Shown: one piece after another, positions 25,775 to 34,798 of the stretch | Numbering within the stretch: position 1 is the first letter of the stretch | Layout: each line of letters opens with the position of its first letter | Made by a program: the position numbers and the translations under genes | Origin: Streptomyces sp. AJS327 | GTDB taxonomy: Bacteria > Actinomycetota > Actinomycetes > Streptomycetales > Streptomycetaceae | DNA length: 64,000 nucleotides | Assembly: GCF_013450295.1 (NCBI RefSeq) | Contig: NZ_SKBR01000003.1 | Location: forward strand, 806,001-870,000 | Direction: 5' to 3' | Notes under the pieces: generated by a model | Told to the model about the DNA's origin: nothing | Seen by the model: only the letters and a program-made list of their open reading frames with translations | Database searches by the model: none

Positions 25775-25793
25775 CTGGGTACACCGTACCCAG
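25775..25793. promoter_or_regulatory. TetR operator between the ABC operon and tetR
   Basis: CTGGGTAC (25775-25782), ACC, GTACCCAG (25786-25793) is a perfect inverted repeat. Extra half-sites TGGGTAC at 25753-25759 and TACCCAG at 25813-25819 flank it. The last one lies at the -35 position relative to a TACGAT box (25836-25841) before tetR, which suggests autoregulation as well as control of the exporter. Confidence 0.7.
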
Positions 25794-25850
25794 AGGAAAA
25801 CAGCGTACGCCATACCCAGTTTCCCCGGGGTCACTTACGATGGGGGCACC

Positions 25851-26720
25851 ATGACCGACGAGCACACCGGCGGCGGCGACCTGACCCGCAGCCTCGAACT
25901 GCTGTGGAACCCCGGGGCGGTGCCCAGCCGCGGCCCGAAGCGGAACCTGACCCTGGCCCGCGTTGTCGAGGCCGCTATCGCCCTGGCCGACCGCGAGGGG
26001 CTGTCCGCGCTCTCCATGCGGAACGTCGCCAGCGAACTCGGCGTGGGCACCATGTCGCTCTACCGGTACGTTCCCGGCAAGGGCGAGCTGATCGACCTGA
26101 TGGTCGACCACGTCAACGGCCCCGCCGAGGCAACGGCCTTCGAGGGCCTCGGGTGGCGGGAGGCCATGGAGCGGATCGCCGAGGACTCGTGGACGCTGTA
26201 CACCACCTCGTCCTGGCTGATCCAGATCAACCAGTCCCGCCCGATCCTCGGGCCCCGCTCGATGGCCGGGGTCGAGACGGCGCTCACCCCGCTGCGTGGG
26301 CTCGGACTCACCAGCCAGGAGAAGATGTCGCTGCTCGTCGCGCTCGACAACTTCGTGCTGGGCTCGGCCCGTTCGCACATCCTGGAGCGCCAGGCCGCCC
26401 AGGAGTCCGGCGTATCCGACGAGGATTTCTGGGCGGCGCAGGAACCGTTCCTGGAGCGGGCGATCGAGTCGGGGAACTACCCCAACCTGGCCTCGGTGGA
26501 CGAGGACGCCTTCAGCGCCACCGGACTCCAGGTGATGCGGTTCGGGCTGCGCGCGCTGCTCGACGGCTTCCAGGCCCTCGTCGACGCGCGCGACGGGCGG
26601 CTCCCGGAGGACGGCTCCTCCGCCATCCCCCCGGACGACCAGAAGCCTCCGGTGCGCGGAGCCGTGCGCCCGTCACCCCCTGTGGACGACGAGGCCAGCC
26701 CGCCACCCCCGGGTAGGTGA
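25851..26720 (+). CDS. TetR-family repressor of the ABC exporter
   Basis: A 289-residue TetR protein. The HTH is LSALSMRNVASELGVGTMSLY (about residues 44-64), followed by the ligand-binding helical domain, with YRYVPGKGELIDLMVDHV and the later block PNLASVDEDAFSATGLQV. The N-terminus has a 25-residue extension before the DNA-binding domain, as in TetR proteins next to Drr-type exporters. The last 35 residues are Pro/Asp-rich. The ATG at 25851 lies 10 bases after a TACGAT box, so its mRNA is nearly leaderless. Divergent from the exporter genes. Confidence 0.92.
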   Translation: MTDEHTGGGDLTRSLELLWNPGAVPSRGPKRNLTLARVVEAAIALADREGLSALSMRNVASELGVGTMSLYRYVPGKGELIDLMVDHVNGPAEATAFEGLGWREAMERIAEDSWTLYTTSSWLIQINQSRPILGPRSMAGVETALTPLRGLGLTSQEKMSLLVALDNFVLGSARSHILERQAAQESGVSDEDFWAAQEPFLERAIESGNYPNLASVDEDAFSATGLQVMRFGLRALLDGFQALVDARDGRLPEDGSSAIPPDDQKPPVRGAVRPSPPVDDEASPPPPGR

Positions 26721-27099
26721 CGCGTCCCAGGACGTGAGGGCCCTCCCGCCCGGAACGGCCCCCCGGTTCGGCACGGCCCCTGTCCCGGAGCTGCCCCGTC
26801 CGGCACGACCCCCTCCGGGCGGCCCGGCCCGCTGCCAAGATGCCGCCGGGAAGCGCCCGTTGGGCTCCACCCGACCTCACCCGGACGAGCGGTCCACCAC
26901 GCCCGCGCACGGTGACGCCGCCCCGCACCCACGCGGCGTACGGAACGCGGCGACGGTCCGACGCGGACGGTCTGACGCGCCGAGACGGGGAGGGGACGGG
27001 CGCGGCCGGGGGCTCACAGTGGGCGCTCGGGGCGGAGAAGCGAGGCGGGTTGGGTGGGGTGAGGTGAGGCGTGGTGGGCGGTGCTTCGTGGTGCCGGGC
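26721..27099. other. Convergent intergenic region, no gene seen
   Basis: 379 bp of GC-rich sequence between tetR and the convergent GNAT gene. GGTGAGGTGAGGCGTGGTGG repeats lie near 27055. No terminator-like stem longer than 8 bp or plausible ORF was noticed. Confidence 0.45.
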
Positions 27100-27603
27100 T
27101 CAGGGCTCCACGCGGTAGAAGACCTTGCTGTGCTTCTCCTCCGCGCCCAGGGCCTCGTAGAAGCCGAGCGCGGCCGGATTGTCGCGGTCCGCCGTCCACT
27201 CCAGCCGGGCGCACCCGAAGTCCGCGGCGAGCTTGCGCAGTTCGGTCATGAGCGCCCCGGCCACTCCGCGTCGCCGCGCGTGGCCCCGGACGAACAGCTC
27301 CTTCAGGAACATCGAGCTACGCCCCGAAGCGGGCCAGAGATACGTGTACGAGGCGAAGCCCAGCACTCCGGGCTCCGGGACGGCGGCGTCGGGGCCACCG
27401 TCCTCCGGGCCCGTCCCGGTGGGGGAGCCGGGCGTCGCCTCGCGGGCCAGCAGCACCGTGGCCAGCGGACGGTCGCCGAACAGCGCGGCCTCGACCTGGC
27501 GTTCGTCCGTCAGGTCCTCGCCACCGTAGTAGACGGCTATCTCCCCGAGCAGCGTCGCGATGATCGCCACGTCCGCCGGTGTCGCCGGCTCCACCGTCAC
27601 CAT
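27100..27603 (-). CDS. GNAT-family acetyltransferase
   Basis: A 167-residue acetyltransferase. Motif A is ELFVRGHARRRGVAGALMTEL, with the acetyl-CoA loop RRRGVAG. Motif B is RLEWTADRDNPAALGFYEALGA, ending KVFYRVEP. The region between (TPGSPTGTGPEDGGPDAAVP) is a low-complexity loop. Proteins of this size include polyamine and antibiotic acetyltransferases; the acceptor is unknown. The ATG at 27603 follows GGAAG. Confidence 0.9.
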   Translation of the reverse strand: MVTVEPATPADVAIIATLLGEIAVYYGGEDLTDERQVEAALFGDRPLATVLLAREATPGSPTGTGPEDGGPDAAVPEPGVLGFASYTYLWPASGRSSMFLKELFVRGHARRRGVAGALMTELRKLAADFGCARLEWTADRDNPAALGFYEALGAEEKHSKVFYRVEP

Positions 27604-27874
27604 CTTCCGGTGTTCCCCTTCCCGCGGACCTCCGCCCGCCCTCCCGCCGGGCCACGTTCCGGGCCGACGCCGTCTCCGGCGGCCCGGCGCACCCGCCGTA
27701 CCGTCTCAACGGACGCACACTAACGAGCCGTTGACCTCCCCGGAACCACGCCTCCACCTCGCCACCCTCCGGAGACGGGACGAAGCGATCCGGGGCGAGG
27801 CGAGTCCGGACGAGTCGAGTGGAGTCGGGACGGGACGGCCGGACGGGACGGGGCGGGGGATGCTCCTGTGGATG

Positions 27875-28927
27875 TCAGTCGCGGCGGCGGAACAGCCGGC
27901 GCAGGCCCAGCCAGGCGCTCACCGCGACGACGAAGGTCACCAGGCCGACGACGGTGTTGCTGTTCGCCGCCGGGCTGTCCCCGTCGTCGTCCCCGCCCCG
28001 CGCGTCGCCGCGTTCGCCGTCGCCGTCCTGCTCCCGCTCGACCTTCTCCCGCAGGCTGCCCGGCAGTTCGCGTCCGCTCAACTCGACAGGTTTTACCGCG
28101 CTGTTGCGTCCCTCGGCCCCGAACATCAGGAACCGGCCGTCGGGCGTGTACGTCACCGACTCGCCCTGCCACTGCATCGGGACCCGCACGGTGCTGAGGA
28201 AGCGCGGACGGTGTCCCGAACCGCCCTTCTCCCAGCGGTACATGCGGGCGCTGAAGTAGCCCCGCAGCACCAGCCGGGAGCCGTCCGGGGAGAACGCGCC
28301 GTCCGTGGCGGACAGTTCGGTGTCGGCGATCCGACGGAAGGTGTTCACACCGGACGCGTTCAGCGTGTCCGGCTGTTCGTACAGCCCGCCCCGCCTGTCG
28401 TTCTTGCTGGCGATGTACACCCGGCCGGTCCGCGGGTGCACCATCAGCGACTCGGCGTCCCGCCCCCCGTCCGCGTAACGCACCGTGTACCGCACCGGAT
28501 CGACCGTGGTGTCCCGCAGCTTCGCCGGTTCGCGGAAGCGGTAGATCCACACCTCGTTCCACCGGCCGTCGAAGTTGTCCCCGATGTCGCCCACGTAGAT
28601 GTCGCCCTTCGGGCCGATCGAGATCCCCTCCACGTCACGGGGGTTGATACCGCGCAACGTGACGGTGGCGACCGTCTTCCCGGTCCTGCTGTCGACGGCG
28701 TAGACGTACGGGCCGTCGTCCGAGTCGTTGTGCGTCCAGTAGACGTGCGGGTGCGCGCGGCTCGCGGCGAGCCCGCTCGACTCGGTGATCCGCGCGTCCC
28801 GGATCGTGAACTGCCGCGGGTCCGGGCTCGGTTTCGACGCTGGGGCGTCGGCCCGCGCCGCCGGAACGGTGGCCAGCAACGCGACTGCGGTCAGCAGCGG
28901 CACGGCGGAACGTACGGAGACATGCAT
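27875..28927 (-). CDS. Exported beta-propeller protein with C-terminal membrane anchor
   Basis: A 350-residue protein with a Sec signal peptide (MHVSVRSAVPLLTAVALLAT, cleavage near ARADA). A WD40/NHL-like propeller follows (GLAASRAHPHVYWTHNDSDD, GISIGPKGDIYVGDIGDN, RTGRVYIASKND, ATDGAFSPDGSRLVLRGY). A charged linker (about 295-315) leads to one transmembrane helix (TVVGLVTFVVAVSAWLGL) and the basic tail RRLFRRRD. It is therefore probably displayed outside the membrane. No LPXTG sorting motif is present. The function is unknown; the neighbours give no operon context. Confidence 0.85.
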   Translation of the reverse strand: MHVSVRSAVPLLTAVALLATVPAARADAPASKPSPDPRQFTIRDARITESSGLAASRAHPHVYWTHNDSDDGPYVYAVDSRTGKTVATVTLRGINPRDVEGISIGPKGDIYVGDIGDNFDGRWNEVWIYRFREPAKLRDTTVDPVRYTVRYADGGRDAESLMVHPRTGRVYIASKNDRRGGLYEQPDTLNASGVNTFRRIADTELSATDGAFSPDGSRLVLRGYFSARMYRWEKGGSGHRPRFLSTVRVPMQWQGESVTYTPDGRFLMFGAEGRNSAVKPVELSGRELPGSLREKVEREQDGDGERGDARGGDDDGDSPAANSNTVVGLVTFVVAVSAWLGLRRLFRRRD

Positions 28928-29219
28928 GATCCCAGCCTGCCGGATAACCGGAGGCGCCACACCACACCGTCCGACGTACGCCAAACCGCCACGCCGGTTC
29001 CGCGCTCCGGCACCCGGCCGCCACCGGCGCGCGCCCCGCGTCGTGGAGGCGGGCCCACGGCGGTTCCACGGCGCGGGCGGGGGCTGAGCCTCACCGTGCG
29101 TGTCCACGGCGGGAACGAGTCGCAGTGGCCCGAGTCGCAGTGGCCCTGGTCGGGGTGGGCCCTGGTCGGGGTGGGCCGGAGTTGTTTGTGGGGAGCGGGG
29201 GCGCCGGGTGGGGGTGTGG

Positions 29220-29801
29220 TCAGGCCGGGAGGGCGGAGTGCGGGTGGGGGTCCGGGCCGGGGTCTGGATCAGGGTCCGGATCGGTGAAGACGTCGTACGG
29301 CTCGTCGGACAACTCGCCCTCGCCCCAGACCTGCATGCCGTAGTGCAGCGGATGCTCCGGGTAGAGAAACGGGAGTTCGGCGTCGAGGTCACGGAAGTCC
29401 GCCTGGCCACCGAACAGTTGGAGGTCCTCGCCGTGCCGCAGCGGCGCGCCGGCCAGGGCCGCCGGTACCGCTGCCTCGAACCCGGCGCGGTCCAGCTCCA
29501 GTTGGCGCTCGGACCCTCCGGGCTCCGTGCGCTCCACCGGCTCCCCGAGGAAGACCGTCAGGTCCACGTGACCGGTGCGTCTGCCGCCCTCGATCAGCCA
29601 CAGATCGGCTGTCTCGCCCTCCTCGTGGCAGCAGATCTGCCCGTCGACCACGTCCGGATCGGGATTGTCCACGTACATGTCCCGCAGTACCGCCCAGATG
29701 TGCGCGCGGCGGGCGTAGACGAAGAACAGGGTCCAGGCCGACCGGCCGTCGTAGGTCTTCTCCAACACATAGGCGCTGCGCACCAGTTGCTCCCCGGTCA
29801 T
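29220..29801 (-). CDS. Unrecognised 193-residue protein with Asp-Pro repeat tail
   Basis: I do not recognise the family. The protein begins MTGEQLVRSAYVLEKTYDGR and has mixed alpha/beta composition without membrane segments or a signal peptide. Two adjacent cysteines (GQICCHEEGE) sit mid-protein. The C-terminus is a (Asp-Pro)n run (DPDPDPDPGPDPHPH). The reading frame is longer and better biased than shadow frames, and the ATG at 29801 follows GGTGTGGAG. It stands alone between the propeller gene and the aldo/keto reductase. Confidence 0.6.
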   Translation of the reverse strand: MTGEQLVRSAYVLEKTYDGRSAWTLFFVYARRAHIWAVLRDMYVDNPDPDVVDGQICCHEEGETADLWLIEGGRRTGHVDLTVFLGEPVERTEPGGSERQLELDRAGFEAAVPAALAGAPLRHGEDLQLFGGQADFRDLDAELPFLYPEHPLHYGMQVWGEGELSDEPYDVFTDPDPDPDPGPDPHPHSALPA

Positions 29802-30086
29802 CTCCACACCCTGCCACCCTGAGGTGACATCGCACCCGCCGGTTTCCCCCACCCCCCACCCGGCGTTTTCCCCACCCCTCCACCCCGGCTGTCCCCACCC
29901 CACCCACGCCACGCCACGCCACCGCCGGGCCTGGCATCCGGACGTCGCGACTCTCCGGTACGCAGCCCGGGACCGCCGTCAGCGGGGGTTGCCCGGCCAC
30001 GGCGGCGGGCGGGAGGTTCGGAACCACGGGCCGTGACGCCCGGGTCGCCCTTGCCTGGAGCGCACTCCACGGGCTTGGGTGGGTGG

Positions 30087-31079
30087 ATGAAGTACACGCA
30101 ACTGGGCCGCACGGGGCTCAAGGTCAGCCGGATCGTGCTGGGCACGATGAACTTCGGACCGCAGACCGACGAGGCCGACAGCCACGCCATCATGGACGCC
30201 GCGCTGGACGCGGGCGTCAACTTCTTCGACACCGCCAACGTCTACGGCTGGGGCACCGAGAAGGGCCGCACCGAGGAGATCCTGGGCAGCTGGTTCGCCC
30301 AGGGCGGGAACCGGCGCGACAAGACCGTCCTGGCCACCAAGGTGTACGGCACCATGAGCGCCGACATGGACGACGTCTGGCCCAACCACAACAAGCTGTC
30401 CGCGGTGAACATCCGCCGCGCGGTGGACGCCAGCCTCAAGCGCCTCGGCACCGACTACATCGACCTGTACCAGTTCCACCACGTCGACCGGAACACCCCC
30501 TGGGACGAGGTCTGGCAGGCCATCGACGTCCTCGTCACCCAGGGCAAGGTGCTCTACGCCGGCTCCTCCAACCACGCGGGCTGGAACATCGCGCAGGCCA
30601 ACGAGACGGCGGCCAGGCGCGGTTCGCTGGGCCTGGTGAGCGAGCAGTGCCTCTACAACCTCGCCGAGCGGCGCGCCGAGATGGAGATCATCCCGGCGGC
30701 CCGGGAGTACGGCCTCGGCGTCATCCCCTGGTCGCCGCTGCACGGCGGTCTGCTCGGTGGCGCCATCAAGCGCGAGAGCGAGGGGGCGCGGCGCAGCAGC
30801 GGCCGCTCCGCCGACGCGCTGGCGAACACCTTCGTCCGGGCCCAGGTCGAGGCGTACGAGGACCTGCTCGGCAAGCACGGTCTCGAACCGGGTGAGGTGG
30901 CGCTGGCCTGGCTCCTCGCCCAGCCCGGGGTGACCGGTCCCATCGTCGGGCCGCGCACCAGGGAGCAGCTGGACGGCGCGGTGCGCGCGGTGGATCTGGA
31001 CCTCGGCGAGGAACTGCTGGCCTCGCTGAACGAGATCTTCCCCGGTCCGGGCCCCACCCCCGAGGCGTTCGCCTGGTAG
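30087..31079 (+). CDS. Aldo/keto reductase
   Basis: A 330-residue NADPH-dependent oxidoreductase with a TIM barrel. The catalytic tetrad is visible as Asp48, Tyr53 (FFDTANVYG), Lys85 (ATKVYG) and His131 (YQFHHVD). The C-terminal cofactor region reads GPIVGPRTREQLDGAV. It belongs to the YajO/Gfo-like branch of AKRs with broad aldehyde or ketone substrates. The ATG at 30087 follows GGGTGGG and starts the family sequence MKYTQLGRTGLKVSR. Confidence 0.95.
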   Translation: MKYTQLGRTGLKVSRIVLGTMNFGPQTDEADSHAIMDAALDAGVNFFDTANVYGWGTEKGRTEEILGSWFAQGGNRRDKTVLATKVYGTMSADMDDVWPNHNKLSAVNIRRAVDASLKRLGTDYIDLYQFHHVDRNTPWDEVWQAIDVLVTQGKVLYAGSSNHAGWNIAQANETAARRGSLGLVSEQCLYNLAERRAEMEIIPAAREYGLGVIPWSPLHGGLLGGAIKRESEGARRSSGRSADALANTFVRAQVEAYEDLLGKHGLEPGEVALAWLLAQPGVTGPIVGPRTREQLDGAVRAVDLDLGEELLASLNEIFPGPGPTPEAFAW

Positions 31080-31225
31080 CTCCGCGGATCCCACCGGAGG
31101 CCCGGCTCGCCCGGCCGGGTCCCCGGTCCGTGGTGTCCGGATCTGCGGTCCCGTGGGGTCCGGACGTGCGGGTGGGCCTTCCGGCCGGGGGCGAGCCGGG
31201 GCGAATCGGGGTGTGAGCCGGGTGG

Positions 31226-31315
31226 TCAGCCGCCGAAGGCGGTGGCGATGGCCACCACGAGGAACATCATCACGAGCGCGATCGTCACGACGCGCGTCCT
31301 GGTCTTGGTATTCAC
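31226..31315 (-). CDS. Very small membrane protein (29 residues)
   Basis: A short frame gives VNTKTRTRVVTIALVMMFLV followed by a second half ending ATAFGG: a basic N-terminus (four Lys/Arg in the first eight residues) and a single hydrophobic helix. GC3 is high, and a GTGGGGG stretch precedes the GTG at 31315. It looks like the tiny membrane proteins often found in Streptomyces, but I cannot name a family. It lies 155 bp downstream of the P-type ATPase stop on the same strand. Confidence 0.55.
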   Translation of the reverse strand: MNTKTRTRVVTIALVMMFLVVAIATAFGG

Positions 31316-31364
31316 AGCCCCCACCGTACTGCCCACCGGCCGCGCGCCCCGGCCCCGGGTGTCC

Positions 31365-31437
31365 CGGAGCCGGGCGCCGGCCGGTCCCCGCGCCCGGCCC
31401 CGGAGCCGGGCGCCGGCCGGTCCCCCGCGCCCGGCCC
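31365..31437. repeat. 36-bp tandem repeat
   Basis: Two nearly exact copies of a unit containing GGAGCCGGGCGCCGGCCGGT and CGCGCCCGGCCC lie head to tail between the tiny membrane protein and the P-type ATPase. The copies differ by one added C. Confidence 0.8.
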
Positions 31438-31469
31438 CGGAGCGCCGGACGCGGCGGCGGACGGTCCCG

Positions 31470-33968
31470 TCAGGCGGGCACCCGGCGGGCGACCAGGCGC
31501 CAGACGATCTCCAGCAGCACCCCGGCGGTGAGCGCCACCCCCACCCCGGTCCAGGGCATCTCGGTACCGACCAGCTGGAGCTTGAAGAAGTCCTGGAGCC
31601 ACGGCGTCACCAGCACCACCACGAAGCCGAGCCCCATCGCCAGCACCAGCCCGATCCGCCACCAGGTGTACGGCCGCGCGACGATCGCCAGCACCCACAT
31701 CGCGATGAGGAACAGCGTCATCGTCGCCACGCTGGTCTCCGCGTCCAGCGCGCCCTCACCGGAGTAGTGACCGCGCGCCAGCATGTACGCGGTGAAGGTG
31801 CCGGTCGCCGCGATCAGACCCGCGGGCATCGCGTACCGCAGCACCCGGCGCACGAAGTTCGGCCGGGCCCGCTCCCGGTTCGGGGCGAGCGCGAGGAAGA
31901 AGGCCGGGATGCCGATCGTCAGCGAGGCCAGCAGCGTCAGATGACGCGGCAGGAACGGGTACGGGATCTGCCAGAGGATCACCAGCAGCGCCAGCAGCAC
32001 CGAGTAGACGGTCTTCGTCAGGAACAGGCTGGCGACCCGCTCGATGTTCCCGATGACGCGGCGCCCCTCGCCGACGACCGAGGGCAGCGTGGCGAAGCTG
32101 TTGTTCAGCAGCACGATCTGCGCGACACCCTTGGTGGCCTCCGAACCGGAACCCATCGAGACGCCGATGTCCGCGTCCTTCAGCGCCAGCACGTCGTTCA
32201 CGCCGTCCCCGGTCATCGCCACGTTGTGCCCGCGCGACTGGAGCGCGGCGACCATGTCCCGCTTCTGCTGCGGAGTGACCCGCCCGAAGACGCTGCCCTC
32301 CTCCACGGCCCGCGCCATCTCGTCCCGGTCCTCGGGGAGCTGACGCGCGTCCACCGGCGCCTCCGCGCCCGGCAGGCCCAGCTGCCCGGCGACGGCACCG
32401 ACCGAGACCGCGTTGTCCCCGGAGATCACCTTCGTCTGGACGTGCTGCTCCGCGAAGTACTCCAGGGTGGCCGAGGCGTCCGGCCGCAGCCGCTGCTCCA
32501 GCACGACCAGCGCCCGCGGCTCGGCCCCGGCCGCCGCCTCCGACGACTCCAGCTCGGCGCCGGTACGCGCGAGGAGCAGCACCCGCAGCCCCTTGCTGTC
32601 CAGCCGCCCCGTCTCGCGCAGCGTCTCGTGCCCGGCGGGCAGCAGCACGTCGGGGGCGCCGAGCAGCCAGGTGTGCCGGGCGCCGTCGGGCTCCGCGAGC
32701 ACCGCGCCGCTGTACTTCCGGGCGGACGAGAAGGGCAGCGCCTCGACACAGCTCCAGCCGGAGTCCGCGGCCGCCGGATACGCGTCGACGATGGCCTGGA
32801 GGCTGGCGTTGGGGTGCGGGTCGGACTGGCCGAAGGCGGCCAGCACCCGCTCCACGTGACCGGGGTCGGCGCCGTCCAGCGGGCGGGTCTCCGCCACGTC
32901 CATGCCGCCCTCGGTGAGCGTCCCCGTCTTGTCCAGGCAGACGATGTCGACCCGCGCCAGCCCCTCGATGGCGGGCAGCTCCTGCACCAGGCACTGCTTG
33001 CGGCCGAGCCGGATCACGCCGATCGCGAAGGCCACCGAGGTGAGCAGGACCAGGCCCTCGGGCACCATCGGCACGATCCCGGCCACCATGCGGCGGATGG
33101 CCTCGGAGGGGTCGTTGTGCTCCACCACCATCTGGCTGATCACCAGCCCGATCGCGGCGGGGATGATCATGTAGGTGATGTACTTGAGGATCTGGCTGAT
33201 CCCGCTGCGCAGTTCGGAGTGGACGAGCGTGAAGCGGGACGCCTCCTCGGCCAGTTGCGCGGCGTACGCCTCGCGGCCCACCTTCGTCGCGGTGAACGCG
33301 CCCCCGCCCGCGACCACGAAGCTGCCGGACATGATGGTGTCGCCGGGCTGCTTGAGCACCGGGTCCGCCTCGCCGGTCAGCAGCGACTCGTCGACCTCCA
33401 GGCTCTGCGACTCGGTGACCTCGCCGTCCACCACGCACTTGTCGCCCGGCCGCAGCTCCACCAGGTCCCCGAGGACGATGTCCCCGGTGGCGACCTCGCT
33501 GCTCACCCCGTTCCGCCGCACCAGCGGGCGGGCCTCCCCGATGACCGCGAGGCTGTCCAGGGTCTTCTTGGCCCGCAGCTCCTGGATGATGCCGATGCCG
33601 GTGTTCGCGATGATCACGAAGCCGAACAGCCCGTCCTGGATCGGCCCCACGACCAGAATGATCAGGAAGAGGATGCCGATGATCGCGTTGAAGCGGGTGA
33701 AGACGTTGGCGCGCACGATGTCGGCCGCGGAGCGGCTGCTGCGTACCGGTACGTCGTTGATCTCGCCGCGGGCGACCCGCTCCGCCACCTGAGCGGAGGT
33801 CAGCCCGGTGGCGCGGGCCGCGTCCGCTGTCGTGTCCCCGCCGTGCTCCGGGGGGGCATGCCCGTCGTCGGGTGGGGGCGCGGCAGCGCTCGCCCCCGAG
33901 GCTCCCCCGCCCCCACCTCCGCCTTCCGGCTCCAATCCACCAACCTCGGCCTCTGCCCGGTGCGTCAT
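31470..33968 (-). CDS. CtpE-like P-type cation ATPase
   Basis: An 832-residue P-type ATPase. The phosphorylated Asp346 lies in CLDKTGTLTEGG; the actuator loop is DESLLTGEADP; the hinge is TGDGVNDVLALKDADIG. The TM4 ion motif is VPMVPEGLVLL, as in the actinobacterial CtpE group, which has been linked to Ca2+ uptake in mycobacteria. The first 45 residues are Gly/Pro/Ala-rich and unlike the family. The ATG at 33968 (MTHRAEAEV) is taken; a GTG nine codons upstream is possible. The true ion is uncertain. Confidence 0.92.
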   Translation of the reverse strand: MTHRAEAEVGGLEPEGGGGGGGASGASAAAPPPDDGHAPPEHGGDTTADAARATGLTSAQVAERVARGEINDVPVRSSRSAADIVRANVFTRFNAIIGILFLIILVVGPIQDGLFGFVIIANTGIGIIQELRAKKTLDSLAVIGEARPLVRRNGVSSEVATGDIVLGDLVELRPGDKCVVDGEVTESQSLEVDESLLTGEADPVLKQPGDTIMSGSFVVAGGGAFTATKVGREAYAAQLAEEASRFTLVHSELRSGISQILKYITYMIIPAAIGLVISQMVVEHNDPSEAIRRMVAGIVPMVPEGLVLLTSVAFAIGVIRLGRKQCLVQELPAIEGLARVDIVCLDKTGTLTEGGMDVAETRPLDGADPGHVERVLAAFGQSDPHPNASLQAIVDAYPAAADSGWSCVEALPFSSARKYSGAVLAEPDGARHTWLLGAPDVLLPAGHETLRETGRLDSKGLRVLLLARTGAELESSEAAAGAEPRALVVLEQRLRPDASATLEYFAEQHVQTKVISGDNAVSVGAVAGQLGLPGAEAPVDARQLPEDRDEMARAVEEGSVFGRVTPQQKRDMVAALQSRGHNVAMTGDGVNDVLALKDADIGVSMGSGSEATKGVAQIVLLNNSFATLPSVVGEGRRVIGNIERVASLFLTKTVYSVLLALLVILWQIPYPFLPRHLTLLASLTIGIPAFFLALAPNRERARPNFVRRVLRYAMPAGLIAATGTFTAYMLARGHYSGEGALDAETSVATMTLFLIAMWVLAIVARPYTWWRIGLVLAMGLGFVVVLVTPWLQDFFKLQLVGTEMPWTGVGVALTAGVLLEIVWRLVARRVPA

Positions 33969-34067
33969 GGGTGAGACGGTACGCGTTCGGCTCACCGCGC
34001 GGAGCGGCAGCCCTGCCGAGAACGGCGCCCCGGCCGGCCCCGCCGGTGGTGCGGTCGGCCGGTGTGG

Positions 34068-34355
34068 TCAGCCGGTGGTCTGCCCGTCCTCGGCGGACCG
34101 CGCGGCGGACCGGCGGATGGCGGCCTCCCTGCGGCGTACGTACCAGATGCCGACGAGGCCGAGCCCGGCTCCGGCGGCGCAGGTCCAGATCCACCAGGTG
34201 TGGCCCCGGTCGGCGTACCAGCCGTAGAAGGGCAGCTGGGCGAGGAAGAGGACGCCCCAGATCACCGTGCCCGTGACGGTCGTCGCGACGACGTTGCCCT
34301 CAAGCGGTTCCGGCGCCACCCGCTCACCGTCGGTCCACTTGCTCATCAGCCCCAT
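34068..34355 (-). CDS. DUF2530 membrane protein
   Basis: A 95-residue protein with two membrane helices (VTGTVIWGVLFLAQLPFYGW and HTWWIWTCAAGAGLGLVGIW), ending in YVRRREAAIRRSAAR. This is the DUF2530 pattern of actinobacteria; its function is unknown. The ATG at 34355 (MGLMSKW) or 34346 may be used. It is divergent from the NCS2 permease, an arrangement that I recall as recurrent in Streptomyces. Confidence 0.85.
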   Translation of the reverse strand: MGLMSKWTDGERVAPEPLEGNVVATTVTGTVIWGVLFLAQLPFYGWYADRGHTWWIWTCAAGAGLGLVGIWYVRRREAAIRRSAARSAEDGQTTG

Positions 34356-34798
34356 GGCCGCCAGCCTACCCAGCCCCCGTCGCCCGCCCCGAGCCCACCC
34401 GCTCCCGCCGCCCCGCCCTCCGGTATCCGGTTCCTCTCCACCGCCCGGCCCCGGGTGGCCGGGTGCGTCCCGGTTCCGGCTTCCGGTCTCGCGGAGGGGC
34501 CGTCCGCTCCGGTCGCGGAGGGTGGCGCGGGCGCGACGCACCGCCCCGGACCACCGCGTCCGGGGTCACCGTGTGCGCGTGCGTACGTACGGACCGGTGG
34601 CTCTACGCGCGCAGATAGCGATCATTGGCGTGACCTGTTCATACTGACCTCCGTTGCACGCGGCTGATTTCGATCGTTGGATGCTCCAAACTGATCCTTT
34701 ACCGGCCTGAGACCACGGTGCCGGACGCTCGGGTTCAGCCCTGTCGCACGCTCCGCCACACCGCCGCCCATCTGGGCTCTCCCCACCCGAGGTCACGC
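34356..34798. promoter_or_regulatory. Divergent upstream region of the NCS2 permease
   Basis: 443 bp without a gene. From 34605 the sequence turns AT-rich. A 15-bp direct repeat (GATAGCGATCATTGG at 34614-34628 and GATTTCGATCGTTGG at 34666-34680) is spaced 52 bp. TTGCAC (34654-34659) and TTGGAT (34677-34682), 17 bp apart, are possible -35/-10 boxes overlapping the second copy. I see no purine riboswitch core. Confidence 0.4.

Noticed and set aside
34600..34798. Possible purine riboswitch in front of the NCS2 permease
   Set aside because: I could not find the conserved three-way-junction core elements; the AT-rich island fits a promoter better.
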